DNA from: Apostichopus japonicus
Taxonomy: Eukaryota; Echinodermata; Holothuroidea; Aspidochirotida; Stichopodidae
Length of the DNA stretch: 64,000 nucleotides
Reading direction: 5' to 3'
Assembly (NCBI RefSeq): GCF_037975245.1
Contig: NC_092575.1
Coordinates: 8,214,001 to 8,278,000 of the forward strand
Numbering within the stretch: the first letter of the stretch is position 1; every line of letters begins with the position of its first letter. The translations under genes were made by a program, and so were the position numbers. Below the pieces are notes generated by a model, which was not told the origin of the DNA, searched no databases, and saw nothing but the letters and a program-made list of their open reading frames with translations. This document shows, one piece after another, positions 1-10,600 of this stretch.

Positions 1-1982
1 AATAAACAAAAGTCGAAAACATAAAGTTGAAAATTCGAGAAACAAGTCGAAATTTTGATATGAGCCAATATATCAGCCAATAGATAAAATTTTAAGAATT
101 ATAATAGTACTAATTGCATTTCCAAAGAGAAGTTGTGAGAAAAAAAGTGAGAAATCCACGGAGATTTAAAAAACATGAAAAGATAAAAGTTGGTTTTCAC
201 TATAGGTCCCATTTGAGCCACAGAAGCATCTACAAAAATACTCAAGTTCTTCTGATTAATATCCACAAAGCCCACCAGCTTCTGCTCATCCATCTTTGAC
301 GCCACTGCTTTATCATTTAACTCCGCTTGCAAGGGCCGATCCAGGATTTAAACCATAGTGACAACACTTCAAGTATAGTGATTTGATTAATTTCACGTTT
401 TGACGTAAAAGAAAAAAAATTGTTGAAACTATTTTCATTTATTAACAAAATGACCAATACACTCATATTTGAGTAGTGAACACAGCCTAGAATGTGATAA
501 ATTTCTATAGCATTAATTGGTTCTTAAATTGTCATAACAATGCAGACTAGTCAAGTTACGTTTCAAATAATTAAGACAAAGACTGTCAATGTGATTAAAT
601 TGGACATTATGATGTGGAGCAGCGTATATGCCACAAATATTTAGTAGGATATAAAGTTATATTAGTAGCCTAGCCTACTACTTTATTACATATGGTGAAA
701 GAAGCTTCATCCATTCTAATGATACCATAGGTTTGAATAAGTTGCACTTACTAGTTCCGGCGAAATAACAGGATTGTAAAAAGTTCACCTTAGTTTTAAC
801 ATTGCCGTTTTTGTGTTCCCAATAAATTCAAACTTTGATCTATATTGACCCAAGATGACTTTTGACCCCTGCATAACTTGACACGGTCTTTGTTCTCACT
901 GAAAGAGATGCACATATTAAGTGTGAACATCGTCCATGCGTCAATTTTGGACTTTTCAAGCCTACAAGGTTTCGGAATTTGACTTCTCCCTCCTGACCTT
1001 TGCTATTCGCAAAAACAATGCGGCTTTTAAACGCACTGTGATGGATGTCTTTACCAATTTGAAGGTCATTCAAGTTTAACTTGCCTGCCTAAGGCAAGAA
1101 ACAACTCGGGGAGGGAGGGATTGTCCCGGGCTCGTTGAACTAAATCTCCATGGAAGGGGGCCTCAGAAGAAAGACGTGAAATGGTCATATTAAGGCATAT
1201 TTAGGCAATAAACAAGGCCTACACGCAAGTTTTAATGACGTCTTTTAACTTTATACCCCACAACAGATAATTGTCCGAAGTATTCGAGTCATAAATCTAG
1301 ACTAGCACCTTTGGCGCTATACAATATTTTTGGATGCAACTTGTGACTGTAAAATTCTCTAACAACTTATGGCCGTTCGCCCCTGCAATTGTGTCCAAGA
1401 ATTTGTACCATTGTACTTAATAGAGCGTCACCAACTTGGTAAGATTTGAGTAAGATCAATTCACCATGAAAGCATACACCATCATCAGAAAGCCAGTTGG
1501 CTCTGTGATTAACCTGTGAGCTAATCCACGAGCCATTTTTTCACCATTAGAGACTGAAAACTGACAGGAACGTAGAAGCGCAGTTTAAAGCATGAATATG
1601 AACTCTACAAGCAATTTCATTTCCTGGATGACTGTAGCCTAATGATCTATATTGCCCCTTCACAAAACTTCACTTGACCAGACTACGTTAAAGGCATTGA
1701 AGACTCGCCCCAAACCGCGTTCGGCCAGCTGAAAAAGTTAACTTTACGTTGCTTGCAAGTGACGTTTTGCTCGTGTCGCTACAAAATGCAGACAGTAATG
1801 AAACGTGAAACCGTGTTACCTTTAGCTGAACCTGAGATGTCCATCGCTGTATCGTTTATACATTGTGCTGAAAACTGTCCTGGTGAAATATTTGGTCTGA
1901 TGGGACATGTTCATGTCTTGTAACAAAAGTGAACTTGAAGCTAATGGAAGTGATGTCATAGATGTACACTGACAAAGTTGTT
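1..1982. other. intergenic, no gene recognised
   Basis: Nothing recognisable as a gene or a clear repeat was seen. Open frames here are under 80 codons, show no family similarity and lack convincing splice contexts. A G-rich patch lies near 1110-1160. The interval lies downstream of the minus-strand dynein light chain gene. Confidence 0.5.
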
Positions 1983-2867
1983 TTTATTTATAATCGTTAT
2001 CAAATTTCCCTAAACAATTTGGACCCTTTGACAACATGAATACCCCCTAGAATATAGGTATACGTAACTTCAACATACAATATTTTGCTGTCATTATGCA
2101 ACTTTGACATCACACCTGTCTGCTTCACATTAGCTTTTGGAGCAACCTGTGCAAGGTAGGAACACCATCCTCTTTCTTCATGTTATGATTTCTTTGTGAC
2201 GATTTCCACTGGAGGGATAAAACTTCCTTTTCTTGGGCGGAAGGGTCGGGAAGGGGAGTTGGAAGATTGATAATATGCCTACTCTTTCAGGTTTGTTCTC
2301 AATGGTAGATCAAAATGGTTCTCAAAGCAGAAGGGGTCCAACAGTGTTGTCAGTTAGTCATTGTCAAAGAGCAGGAACTTAACACCTGCAGAGGAATATG
2401 GGTTAGGGACAAGACTGGCAATCAACAAAGATCATCATTGAACATTCAACATGTTACAGTTAGCCTTGCTGCAATTTATGGTCAAGAAAAATGAAATAAC
2501 AATCCATTTTTAAGGTTAACAAAATGCAAATGTAATAACTGTTATATAAATGTACATTGATTATGTTGGTAATATACATTAGCTGGTAAAAACAAAATAT
2601 GAAGCTGAAAGTTGCATCTGAAGAAATGAATACAAGAGCGATTAACAACAGGGAGCATCAATTTCATGGGTGTAAATCCAGTGCTAAAGGAAAATAGAGT
2701 ACAAGCATGTGGCCATCTACCATCTGACATTTCACACCAACAGCGCCCAACATCATCTTCTCCCATCAGTAACTTGTGTAATTTGGTATTGGTCATGTTC
2801 CTGTTGTTATAGGATGTTCCTTGATAGCACCAAAGAAATACTGCAAAACCAAATGTTATGATTGGCC
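1983..2867 (-). other. DYNLL: probable 3' UTR of the dynein light chain gene
   Basis: This non-coding stretch directly follows the stop codon of the minus-strand dynein light chain. A minus-strand AATAAA at 1988-1983 is a candidate polyadenylation signal and would give a 3' UTR of about 0.9 kb. The open frames inside it are short and resemble nothing. The extent is inferred. Confidence 0.35.
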
Positions 2868-3137
2868 TTAACCAGACTTGAACAGCAAGACTGCAACCTG
2901 CCCGAGGTAAAAGTAAATAAAGTGTTTCGTTTCATGGGTCACATAGCTTCCAAAATTGCGGCCAACAATACAGTGCCATGTTGGGCTGTATTTCTTGTCA
3001 AATTCCTTCTTGATAGATGCTGCAATGTCCTTTTCAATGTTGAATTTCTCCATTGCTTGATTGGAACAATCAATGGCATCTTGTTGCATCTCTTCCGTCA
3101 TGTCAGCATTCTTGACAACAGCTTTCCTTTCAGACAT
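2868..3137 (-). CDS. DYNLL: dynein light chain, cytoplasmic (LC8 family)
   Basis: This is a complete 89-residue LC8 dynein light chain, the usual length of the family. LC8 is a homodimeric hub protein of cytoplasmic dynein and myosin V that binds short linear motifs in many partners. The protein starts [13 protein letters not shown]. It contains the family hallmarks [36 protein letters not shown] and [10 protein letters not shown], and ends VAVLLFKSG followed by TAA. The start is at 3137 and the stop at 2870-2868. A strong splice acceptor (TTTTTACTCAG) ends at 3162, 24 bases upstream of the ATG, so the 5' UTR is spliced while the whole coding sequence sits in one exon. I know of LC8 genes elsewhere whose coding region is split, so an unbroken frame is worth noting. 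DYNLL1 and DYNLL2 cannot be told apart here. Confidence 0.96.
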   Translation of the reverse strand: MSERKAVVKNADMTEEMQQDAIDCSNQAMEKFNIEKDIAASIKKEFDKKYSPTWHCIVGRNFGSYVTHETKHFIYFYLGQVAVLLFKSG

Positions 3138-3162
3138 TCTTGAAGCGAGGTTATTTTCTTCC

Positions 3163-4763
3163 TGAGTAAAAAGGAAAGATTTTAAGGTTATGTAGTGCTC
3201 AGTAGCCTAAGTTGTAATAAAGCATGAATGTGTTGTAACTAGGATAAAAATTTAAAGTTACATGAACCACCAATATTGTGCCATACAGCTAGCTGTTACC
3301 TTACCATGTCCCTATCTATATATGCCATCACATCCAATCAGAGCATAATAGTGTTAACATTTTGTGCAGCAGTTTAAGTCACTTAACTTTCAGTGTACAA
3401 AACTGCTATACATCTTTGCACTTGAAGAGCAATTTGTCCACGTTGCTCTGCGGTACCGGATAAATAATGCCCTGCCAACAGAACAGAACGACCAAAATAC
3501 TGTAATGATAGGCCACTCAGACTTTTGTTTGCATCATAAAAGCAACTTTGATTGTCAATAGAAGTGAACGTTACACACACTGATGCACAAGTTATGGCAA
3601 AGAGTCGCACAACAATTTTAGTTATCCACATTGCTCATGAAATGATCCAGTACCCTCAGGAAAAAAAATGAAAACGAAAAACCACCCTGTATTCTGTAGG
3701 AAGGTGTCTTTTTCAAACCTAATTTAACAAAGCAATTTACAAGGGGTATATGGGGAATCATTTGCCAATCTGCCATTTTGGACAACTCCACTGGATAGGA
3801 AATCCAACAGGATGATGCATAGGCTAGGTGCACCTTTTTTGTATTTAATTAATCCTCAGTTTTGAGTAGCAAGTGGCAATGCAAAATGCTAATTTGATAT
3901 CACACGAGTACCAAAACAAATACTTCACTCAAAGAAAAGTCTCAATGCCAACCGATTTCTCTTCTTTGTGAGGCCATCATTGAAAATTCATATATATTCA
4001 CATATTTACACCAAGGACTTTATATGTATCCTATTTTAACATTTCCTGTTTAGAATATAGCATTTTGACCAAACTCCAAACAATGGGGGAAAAATCTACT
4101 TGATTATAAAGCCAGACTTTTCAAGATATGAACTGCAAATGCTGCAGAGTTGTGGTCAAATGCCTAAAACAATTCAAAAAATATGCAATGTTACATGTAA
4201 ACCAAGAAAGACACATTACTTGTGACTGGATTCGGAATACCATGACTAATGTGTCCACTTTTGTATAGCCTATGCACTTTTAGCCAACTGCACTATCCAT
4301 ACACTTGTAATTTCCTTTAAAAAAATTTAAAAAATCAGTTTCAGAAATTGAAATTCATCCATGGCTTGGGAAATGATTTATTTGATATTCCTAGGCAATT
4401 GCAAGCCTCCGCAAGGCGAAACTCATCCAGAATAAGACTGTCATTCTTTGTGCTTTGACCTAGCCTACCTATCGACAGAAATTCGTTCCAATCATTCCTG
4501 TACTAGCGTCAAGATAATCAGAAAACATTTTGAACCCATGGTCAATCATAGGATTAATTCCAAACAGCATTGAGTTTCTGCAATTTTTTTGGGACGACAA
4601 TGTTGGTTCGTTATACATACCCATGCAGCTACTGTAGCCTATACTCACCGTTTAGGATGAAAAGCTAGGTCTACCTAATGTTAGGCCTAGATAGGGTAAA
4701 CACTACAGATGGAAAATATGTGGCCTATGAACATTAGGATTCACACGTGAAGTCGTAACTCAC
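3163..4763 (-). other. DYNLL: 5' UTR intron of the dynein light chain gene
   Basis: This is the inferred intron between the acceptor at 3163-3162 and a donor (TTTTG|GTGAGTTACG) at 4763-4762, read on the minus strand. No coding sequence or clear repeat was seen inside. Confidence 0.55.
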
Positions 4764-4860
4764 CAAAATAAAACGGTCAAATTTCGTTGTTGGAACACAG
4801 ATGGGTCTTCAGATTCAGACACGGGTTCAACACGTCAGGTTTGCTGCAATTACGAACAGT
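4764..4860 (-). other. DYNLL: putative 5' UTR exon and transcription start region of DYNLL
   Basis: A near-consensus minus-strand splice donor at 4763-4762 is the best partner for the acceptor just upstream of the dynein light chain ATG. The exon's upstream edge is not visible in sequence, so 4860 is approximate. The core promoter would lie within 4860-5100. Transcript data would be needed to fix it. Confidence 0.4.
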
Positions 4861-5278
4861 AAATGGTTGTATCGTTAAGCATAACAGGCAATAAGTACTG
4901 ATACAGGGGATCTGTCATGTACAAAATTATAGAAAATACTTGATTGTGATTGGATCATTATTTGCATTTTTTAGTAGGTTATAACGCTTCGGCCATCGTG
5001 CTAAGCGTTCGAGCGGTAAGATTTGTGATTGGTTAAAGTTGCGCAAGGTACAGTAGCTTATAACAAAGCTTTCCTGACAACCAGAACCCTGGTAACAGTG
5101 TATACGTTACTATGCATTTTGTTAGAGCGCGAAGTTTGTGCTCACGTCAATAAATAAAATAGCATTTACCATCCCGTCTAGTCTGCATGGTAACTGGTAC
5201 AGGTATACAAGTTTGGTATTCGAGCCAATGAAGGCTAGGGTGAGGAAGGGAGGGGTTAGGGAAGGGTAGCTTTTCTGC

Positions 5279-5286
5279 AATAGTAC
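5279..5286. repeat. 8-bp target site duplication, left copy
   Basis: AATAAGTAC-like host octamer reading AATAGTAC, repeated exactly at 5669-5676 on the other side of the element at 5287-5668. Confidence 0.85.
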
Positions 5287-5668
5287 CAGTGGCGTAGGAA
5301 GGTACTTTTGAGTGGGGGGGGGGCTGAAGACTGATGGCCGGCCTGGGGGAGGGGCATAAGGGGAGGGGGTGTCCCCTCCCCTTTGGAATTTTTTTGCATT
5401 TCCAGGTGGCCTCAGATGCAATTTGGTGCAATATAGCACACTTCAACTCCCACTCCATTTTGTAAAGAATTTTGCATTTTCACCTGGCCTTAAATGCAAT
5501 TTGGTGCTCCAAATGAGATTTTTTTCTCATTTGGAAATGAAAAAGGGGATTTCTGACTTGCGGAGCGGGGGGGGGGGGGCGGAATGATACTTCCGCCCCC
5601 CATATTTTTCACTGGGGGAGGCTGGCGCCCCCCCCCCAGCCCCCCCCCCCCCGGTTCCTACGCCCTTG
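5287..5668. mobile_element. non-autonomous hAT-like MITE, 382 bp
   Basis: The element begins CAGTGGCGTAGGAA and ends TTCCTACGCCCTTG. Its inverted ends therefore match at 12 of 14 positions, including GGCGTAGGAA exactly. It is flanked by a perfect 8-bp duplication, AATAGTAC, at 5279-5286 and 5669-5676. An 8-bp duplication and termini starting CA..G are typical of hAT transposons. There is no transposase frame, so mobility would have been supplied in trans. The interior is unusual for its long G and C runs (near 5313, 5569 and 5625-5652) and a self-complementary segment around 5355-5385. A second family member with the same ends lies at 54072-54665. Confidence 0.85.
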
Positions 5669-5676
5669 AATAGTAC

Positions 5677-6050
5677 AGATCAGTGTAACTGATGGGTGAG
5701 GATAGCAAATGGAGGGACGGGGAATGAGACACAGGTAAATTGGAAATATTGTCCTTCAAAATGGATCAGCTATCAGTTGGCCTAAAAGAAGTCCAATTTT
5801 ACCCATGCATGCAGTACGCGTGGTGACGAACAGGCAGTCAACTTCTCACGATTTCGTCAAATTCAATCCATGTGCATCCACTGTAAAAGGACCTTAACAG
5901 AGATCTGTACAAATACAAAACAAGCTATAGTTTAGTGACTTTTTTTTAGAACACGGAGTGCATTGGCCTAGTAACGCCACTGATTGTCTATCCGATTTGG
6001 CCGGTAATTTCCGCTTGGCAGATGAATCCGGCTTGCAACGAACGAGAGTG
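5677..6050. other. intergenic, nothing recognised
   Basis: No gene or repeat of known type was seen. The stretch lies between a hAT-like MITE and the palindrome array that starts near 6057. Confidence 0.45.
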
Positions 6051-6056
6051 TACTTT

Positions 6057-6417
6057 TGGCAAGCCGTTTGAACATTTCCCTCCCAATTCCACTTAAGTGG
6101 AATACATTTTCACTTAAGTGGAATTGAATTTAACTTAAGTGGAATACATTTCACAATTGCCTCCACGTTAGTGGAATACATTTTGCCAATTTTACTTAAG
6201 TGAAATAGAATTTCGCTTGAGCAGAATGCAATTCCACTTAAGTGAAATGGAATTTCACTTAAGCGAAATAGAATTGAGCTTAAGTGAAACATGGTGACCA
6301 GTTCATGAATTTAGCTTAAATGGAATTTAATTTAACTTAAGTGAAATTGAATTCCACTTAAGTGAAATGCATTCCATGCACTTAAATGAATTCCACTTCG
6401 TTAAAAGCGGCTTGCCA
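6057..6417. repeat. array of CACTTAAGTG palindromes with inverted ends
   Basis: About 300 bp consist of irregularly spaced copies of the 10-bp palindrome CACTTAAGTG and variants (TTCCACTTAAGTGGAAT, TTTAACTTAAGTGG, CGCTTGAGC), separated by GAAT or ATTT spacers. The block is bounded by TGGCAAGCCG at 6057-6066 and its exact reverse complement CGGCTTGCCA at 6408-6417, so the whole resembles a fold-back or MITE-like element. No convincing target duplication was found. The open frame across it is low-complexity and is not a gene. Confidence 0.7.
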
Positions 6418-7524
6418 TATATCACTGCAGGCCATTCGGCAAAGCAAAAAAAAAAACACAATGGGATATAATGAAGCCCCTATTGGCGAAGACCTCGCAA
6501 ACTGTAGCATTTTGAGATAATACTTGCTCATTTGTTTACGCCCATGCTCGCAATACGTTAAATGAAATATTTAAAATACTCAATGAAATATCAGCATGAA
6601 AGTAAATCATCAACCTATAACTCACAATTACCTGCAAGAGAGATATGTTATAACAAGAACACATGAACACATTCTCATTCTCTTATAAGCCTGCCATTGC
6701 TGCTTTGCTCAAGGATTGCATTATACTTGCAACGTAAAGGTGGTACTTATAATAATAGCTGACCAATCTCTTGATTTGTAGCTCTATGATTTTAGTTATT
6801 AACATGCGGACCGTTACGTGAATTACAACCGCTTACTTGTAGGGGAGAGGGATGCTATCTCGAAAAAGTGCGTCACTATATATATTTAGCTTCCCCTCTG
6901 TCCTCACATGAATGAATATAAAGATATGATATTGTTTATTTGATTGGTGGAACGGGGGTGGGGGGGGGGGGTTGTAATTGAGTGGTCCACACCTACTCCC
7001 GAACCCTCCCTTGACGTGACGCCTCTACGCATATAGGCTAATCCCAGTGTTTGTTTCATTACAGTATCATCAAATGATGACGGCATCGCCCGGCGAATGT
7101 ATTACAATTCTATATAAAAGTTTGGTATACTGAAATGTCACTTTGACAGCAGATATAGAAAACATCCCTCATTAGACTATCCCCAGCCTCTCACAATCTT
7201 TTCTCCCCACATTCGCAGGTCTGCCCTCCTGGTCCCCCTTCCTTCCTTTCACCTCTGTAACTATATAACCGGGAGCTCCAATTGTTATACTCCTCAGAAT
7301 GTTTCTCCACAACCAATAATCCTCTCATCACTCCTTCCTTTCCATCTTCCTCTCCTTTGTTGTGCCTACTTTGCCTCTATTCATTGCTCATTTGTGGAAT
7401 TAAACTGTCCGCCTGTGTCTCTTAATGAATTCTTACTCTGTTTTGTTTTACACTGTTAACATCTGAATAAAGATTCGTCTGGGATCAAGAAGTCCCTCTT
7501 TCTTGTACATATGAAAATTAAAAT

Positions 7525-7528
<4 letters not shown>
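6418..7528. other. intergenic, nothing recognised
   Basis: No gene was recognised. The stretch contains a G-run near 6958-6972, a pyrimidine-rich segment near 7190-7380, and AT-rich sequence leading into a long AT microsatellite. Confidence 0.45.

Positions 7529-7601
<73 letters not shown>
7529..7601. repeat. (AT)n microsatellite
   Basis: About 36 uninterrupted AT dinucleotides. The tract resumes at 9563-9577 after an inserted element, which indicates that one AT tract was split by the insertion. Confidence 0.95.
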
Positions 7602-7604
<3 letters not shown>

Positions 7605-7649
7605 GTGCGTATCCAGGGGGGGGGCGTTGGGGGCGCGCGCCCCCTGGGT

Positions 7650-7772
7650 AAGGAAAAGAGGAGAGAAAAAAAGAGAAGAAACAAGGGAAAAGGAGGGGGG
7701 AAAAAGAAAAGGAGGAGAGGAAGGAAGGGAAAAGAAAAAGAAAAAAGAGAGAAAAAGGAAAAAAGGAAGGAG
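7650..7772. repeat. homopurine tract
   Basis: All bases are A or G except a single C at 7682, so 7683-7772 is 90 uninterrupted purines. Such tracts can adopt triplex (H-DNA) structure. The long open frames on the other strand here are translations of this low-complexity DNA. Confidence 0.9.
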
Positions 7773-8265
7773 TAGAAGATAGCCAAGACCTCGGGAAGAG
7801 AAAGAGGAACAGTCATAGTTAAAGCGCTGATCACTATTATATACACAGGGTAGCCAGTGACAGATCAAGGATTACGGAGGGGGGTGTGCGCCTCACCCTA
7901 CCCCTTACACCGACAACTCCATTTTTGACGTTTCCATTTTTCCTCTCTCACTAATGTATCTATATAAATACTATATATATGGTCTATCATAACGCGTGTG
8001 TGTGTGTATGGACGCCTTAAACAATTGTACAATTGTGCTATATGGAACCAACTGTGGCTGGTCTTGAACTCGACCGAGTCGTCGGGGTACATGACGCATT
8101 TCGGGAAGGGGGCGAACGCCCCCCCCCCCCCCGAGCAAATTTTCTTTATGACATCGCTAGTAATTTCAAAATAGACATTGCTTAGATGCAACTTTCAAGG
8201 CCTGGGAAGTGTCATTTCCAGCGATCTGGGAGGCATTTTCGGCCAAAATTTTGCTTGTACGCTTC

Positions 8266-8285
8266 GCGCCAACTCATGGTGGCGC
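8266..8285 (-). repeat. dispersed GCGCCA...TGGCGC stem-loop, copy 1
   Basis: A 6-bp perfect stem with an 8-base loop (plus-strand loop ACTCATGG). It is embedded in about 110 bp shared with the copies at 51757 and 63009, including the flanking segment TGCAACTTTCAAGGCC and a CGGCCAAAATTTT stretch. Confidence 0.75.
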
Positions 8286-8434
8286 TTCGCTTAGATAGTT
8301 TGCCTACAGGCTTCGCCCCTCCCTTGGCAATTACTCGCTACACGCCTGTTCGAATTTTTAAAGCAAAGAGCAGATATAACATCATATCAGTGAGCATTGA
8401 AATGCATGTTCCACGATGAACAGCCTCAAAAACT

Positions 8435-8896
8435 GTCTATGTGTGTAGTTAAAGGCGTAGGAGCCCAATTGGATTTGGGGGCTGTAATGACTTGCCCGAA
8501 AAAAAGCCAAAATTTTTCGCGCGCGGAGCGCGCGTTCAACATATCGATGCCAATATCATATAAGCAAGCATCGGTCATTACAGTGCATAGCATCGTGCAC
8601 CTTATGGTCCGTGAAAGTTCCACAGTATACCGCTGGATGCTAACAACCAAATGTCTTATGTAGATGGAGAAAAATCATACAGATCCATTTATGTCAAAAC
8701 TCTCTTTTACAAAGGTAATGTCGGCCAAGCTTACAACTTTATTTTAATTACCAAGGAGATCATTTTTAAGCTATTCATTGCTATTTATTTTTCTTTCAGT
8801 AGGTGCCCGAAAAAGATGGGGAAAAATTTGGTTGAGGGGGGGGGGAGGGGGGCTGCAGCCACCGCCTCCTACGGGACCTACGTCTATGTGTGTAGT
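8435..8896. mobile_element. inverted-end element flanked by a 15-bp direct repeat
   Basis: GTCTATGTGTGTAGT occurs at 8435-8449 and again at 8882-8896. Inside these, the ends read GGCGTAGGAG (from 8454) and CTCCTACG (near 8866-8873), so they are inverted relative to each other. The right half is G-rich (8836-8852). The pattern looks like an insertion with an unusually long duplication, although an imperfect hAT duplication plus chance similarity is possible. No coding capacity was seen. Confidence 0.5.
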
Positions 8897-9486
8897 GTTC
8901 GGTTTCGATATACCTCATATCGGAAATATCGGCTATTTTTCATTTCCTTCAACCAAGTTTTATAATAGCCGTTATAAGAGGTTGCAATATTTCTACACCA
9001 ATAAATTAACTGTGTCGGAATTTTCCAAAATTTCCTCACCAACATTCTTCATCATACTTTCCTCTACTCGTGCAACTTTGACCTGTCTGTTAGGGGTTCA
9101 AGGAGGTTTTTCTATATTGCTTGTCCATAGACTGAATTTTGTGCAACATTATGGGTATGTTTTCAAGTGATTTTATTCACGAGAAATTTGAATTTTCAAA
9201 TTCTCAACAAATAATCGGCTTAAAACCTTGAAAAGTGGGGCTTTCGGATATTGTGGGCCGTGACGTAGAATCACCTACAAAAGCAATCATCCATAGGACA
9301 TGCAATCAGGTCGAACATGATGTGTGACTGGTGACAATCTGCAAAAAGGTTATGGATGGAAAAAACTTTTGGGAAACACTTGGTTCTCAGGCAAAAGTGT
9401 ACATCTGGTTGGTCATTTCAAGCCCGAGAAGTGCTATTTCCGGTGATCTGGGGGGTATCAAAACCAGAAATTTTCTTGTACGCTGC

Positions 9487-9506
9487 GCGCCAACTGATGG
9501 TGGCGC
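9487..9506 (-). repeat. dispersed GCGCCA...TGGCGC stem-loop, copy 2
   Basis: The same stem-loop core in the same orientation as the copy at 8266, placed 56 bp inside the right terminus of the element at 7602-9562. This suggests a subterminal motif of the transposon family. Confidence 0.75.
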
Positions 9507-9577
9507 TCCGCTTAGATAGTAATTCGCGCCCCCCGGGTTAGAAAATCCTGGATACGCGCCTGATATATATATATATA

Positions 9578-9895
9578 AACGTTTACTTATTAAGAGAAGA
9601 CGAATCACATCATTCCATGAAAACAAAAACTGTTAAATATTTGACTGCATTGAAACACTATAGTGGAACTATGTGTTGTTTGTGGACCAAAGACAGGCAG
9701 TGTCCTTCAAAAGAAAAGCAGGACAACTTGATCAGATAACTAAGATTTGATTGAAATATTGCTGATTGTTATCCACTCTTCACATATTTTGTGTACAGTT
9801 AACTTATCGATTGTGTTTATATCAGTTTTAATTTTAGTTCACCTGTAACCCATAAATATTAAAACTATGATCTGTGAACTGCGGTTATTTTTCAG
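9578..9895 (+). repeat. 5' flank of a duplicated vault-gene segment
   Basis: The first part (about 9578-9778) resembles sequence near 19608-19760 upstream of the vault gene. The second part (about 9785-9895) resembles the end of vault intron 1 at 21598-21712, including the poly-pyrimidine tract and the acceptor TTTTTCAG. The source segments are not adjacent in the parent gene, so the copy carries an internal deletion. Confidence 0.65.
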
Positions 9896-10600
9896 GGTAT
9901 TGTTAGCACCCCAAAACATGATCACGATTCCACCACGCAATTACTTTATCTGTATCAGACTCTGAGATTTTCCCAGGACCCATTTCCTCTTTATCCAGGG
10001 GAGAATTTAAAGCAGGTATAAGAATTAACTTAGATTTGGTGGAATAAGTTTCTTGATTACCGTACTACATCTAGTTAAAGTCTGTAAAGTGGTTTTGTTC
10101 GTTTCACTAAATGTCTCTAATGGGTGTTAACTGGGTATGTTGGAAGCTTTCATCTCCATAAAGCTTTAGCAATGTCTCTCAAAATTTCAACAAAACTGTA
10201 TATAAGTTCATCACCCTTCTGGGCATTGCCTATATAGACTTGCCCTATTTAATGGCCAATTTTACTTTTTTGAAGCTTTTACTGTAAGCTTTACTACGAC
10301 CAAAGCAATTTAACCTTCATTCACAGACTTTAATGAAGTTACGCAGTTGGTTATCATTTATTGCTGTAAATCTCTCATTCCGTAGGAAATAACTCTACTG
10401 AAAGTTGTGCCTGCCAACTCAGCACTGCGTCTGCGTGCTATTCTTGACTTTGAAGATGCGAAGAAGGTCCAGGGACTTATATTACACTCCCAGGAAGGAG
10501 GTCATTGTTGATATATATATATATATGCCAGAGGAACCCTGATCAAACCAAACCAGGCCATCAAACTTAGGGCCCGCAAAGAGACCAAGGGCTCCCGGTT
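9896..10600 (+). pseudogene. MVP: truncated copy of major vault protein exons 2-3
   Basis: Two exon-like blocks with their introns match the functional vault gene. Block 1 (9896-10015) corresponds to exon 2 (21713-21908) but lacks about 75 bp from the middle. It therefore meets a TGA soon after the codons for NYFICIRL, and its donor is changed (GTATAAG). Block 2 (10386-10600) corresponds to exon 3 (22079-22429) but has internal losses, an AT-repeat patch (about 10509-10526) and no match after GAGACCAAGG. Intron sequence is retained, so this is a DNA-level duplication and not a processed copy. There is no exon 1 and nothing downstream, and it is not expected to make protein. Confidence 0.88.

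Larger units (their letters stand above)
7602..9562. mobile_element. hAT-like non-autonomous element inserted in the AT microsatellite
   Basis: The left end reads CAGGTGCGTATCCAGG and the right end CCTGGATACGCGCCTG, giving 16-bp inverted termini that differ at one position. Both outer flanks are AT repeat, so an 8-bp target duplication is hidden inside the microsatellite. The element is about 1.96 kb with no transposase frame. It carries a purine-rich tract (7650-7772), a second element with its own flanking direct repeat (8435-8896) and two copies of the GCGCCA...TGGCGC stem-loop (8266-8285 and 9487-9506). The second stem-loop lies 56 bp from the right end. The class assignment rests on the form of the termini. 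Confidence 0.65.

Noticed and set aside
2542-2796. 84-codon minus-strand frame next to the LC8 gene
   Set aside because: Probably 3' UTR of the dynein light chain gene, with no similarity and no splice support.
5122-5458. Proline-rich minus-strand frames of about 105 codons
   Set aside because: They lie over the G-runs of the hAT-like MITE at 5287-5668. The proline content comes from C-runs.
7448-7868. Minus-strand frames of 116 and 132 codons
   Set aside because: They translate the AT microsatellite (YIYIYI) and the purine tract (F/L/S-rich). No gene features.
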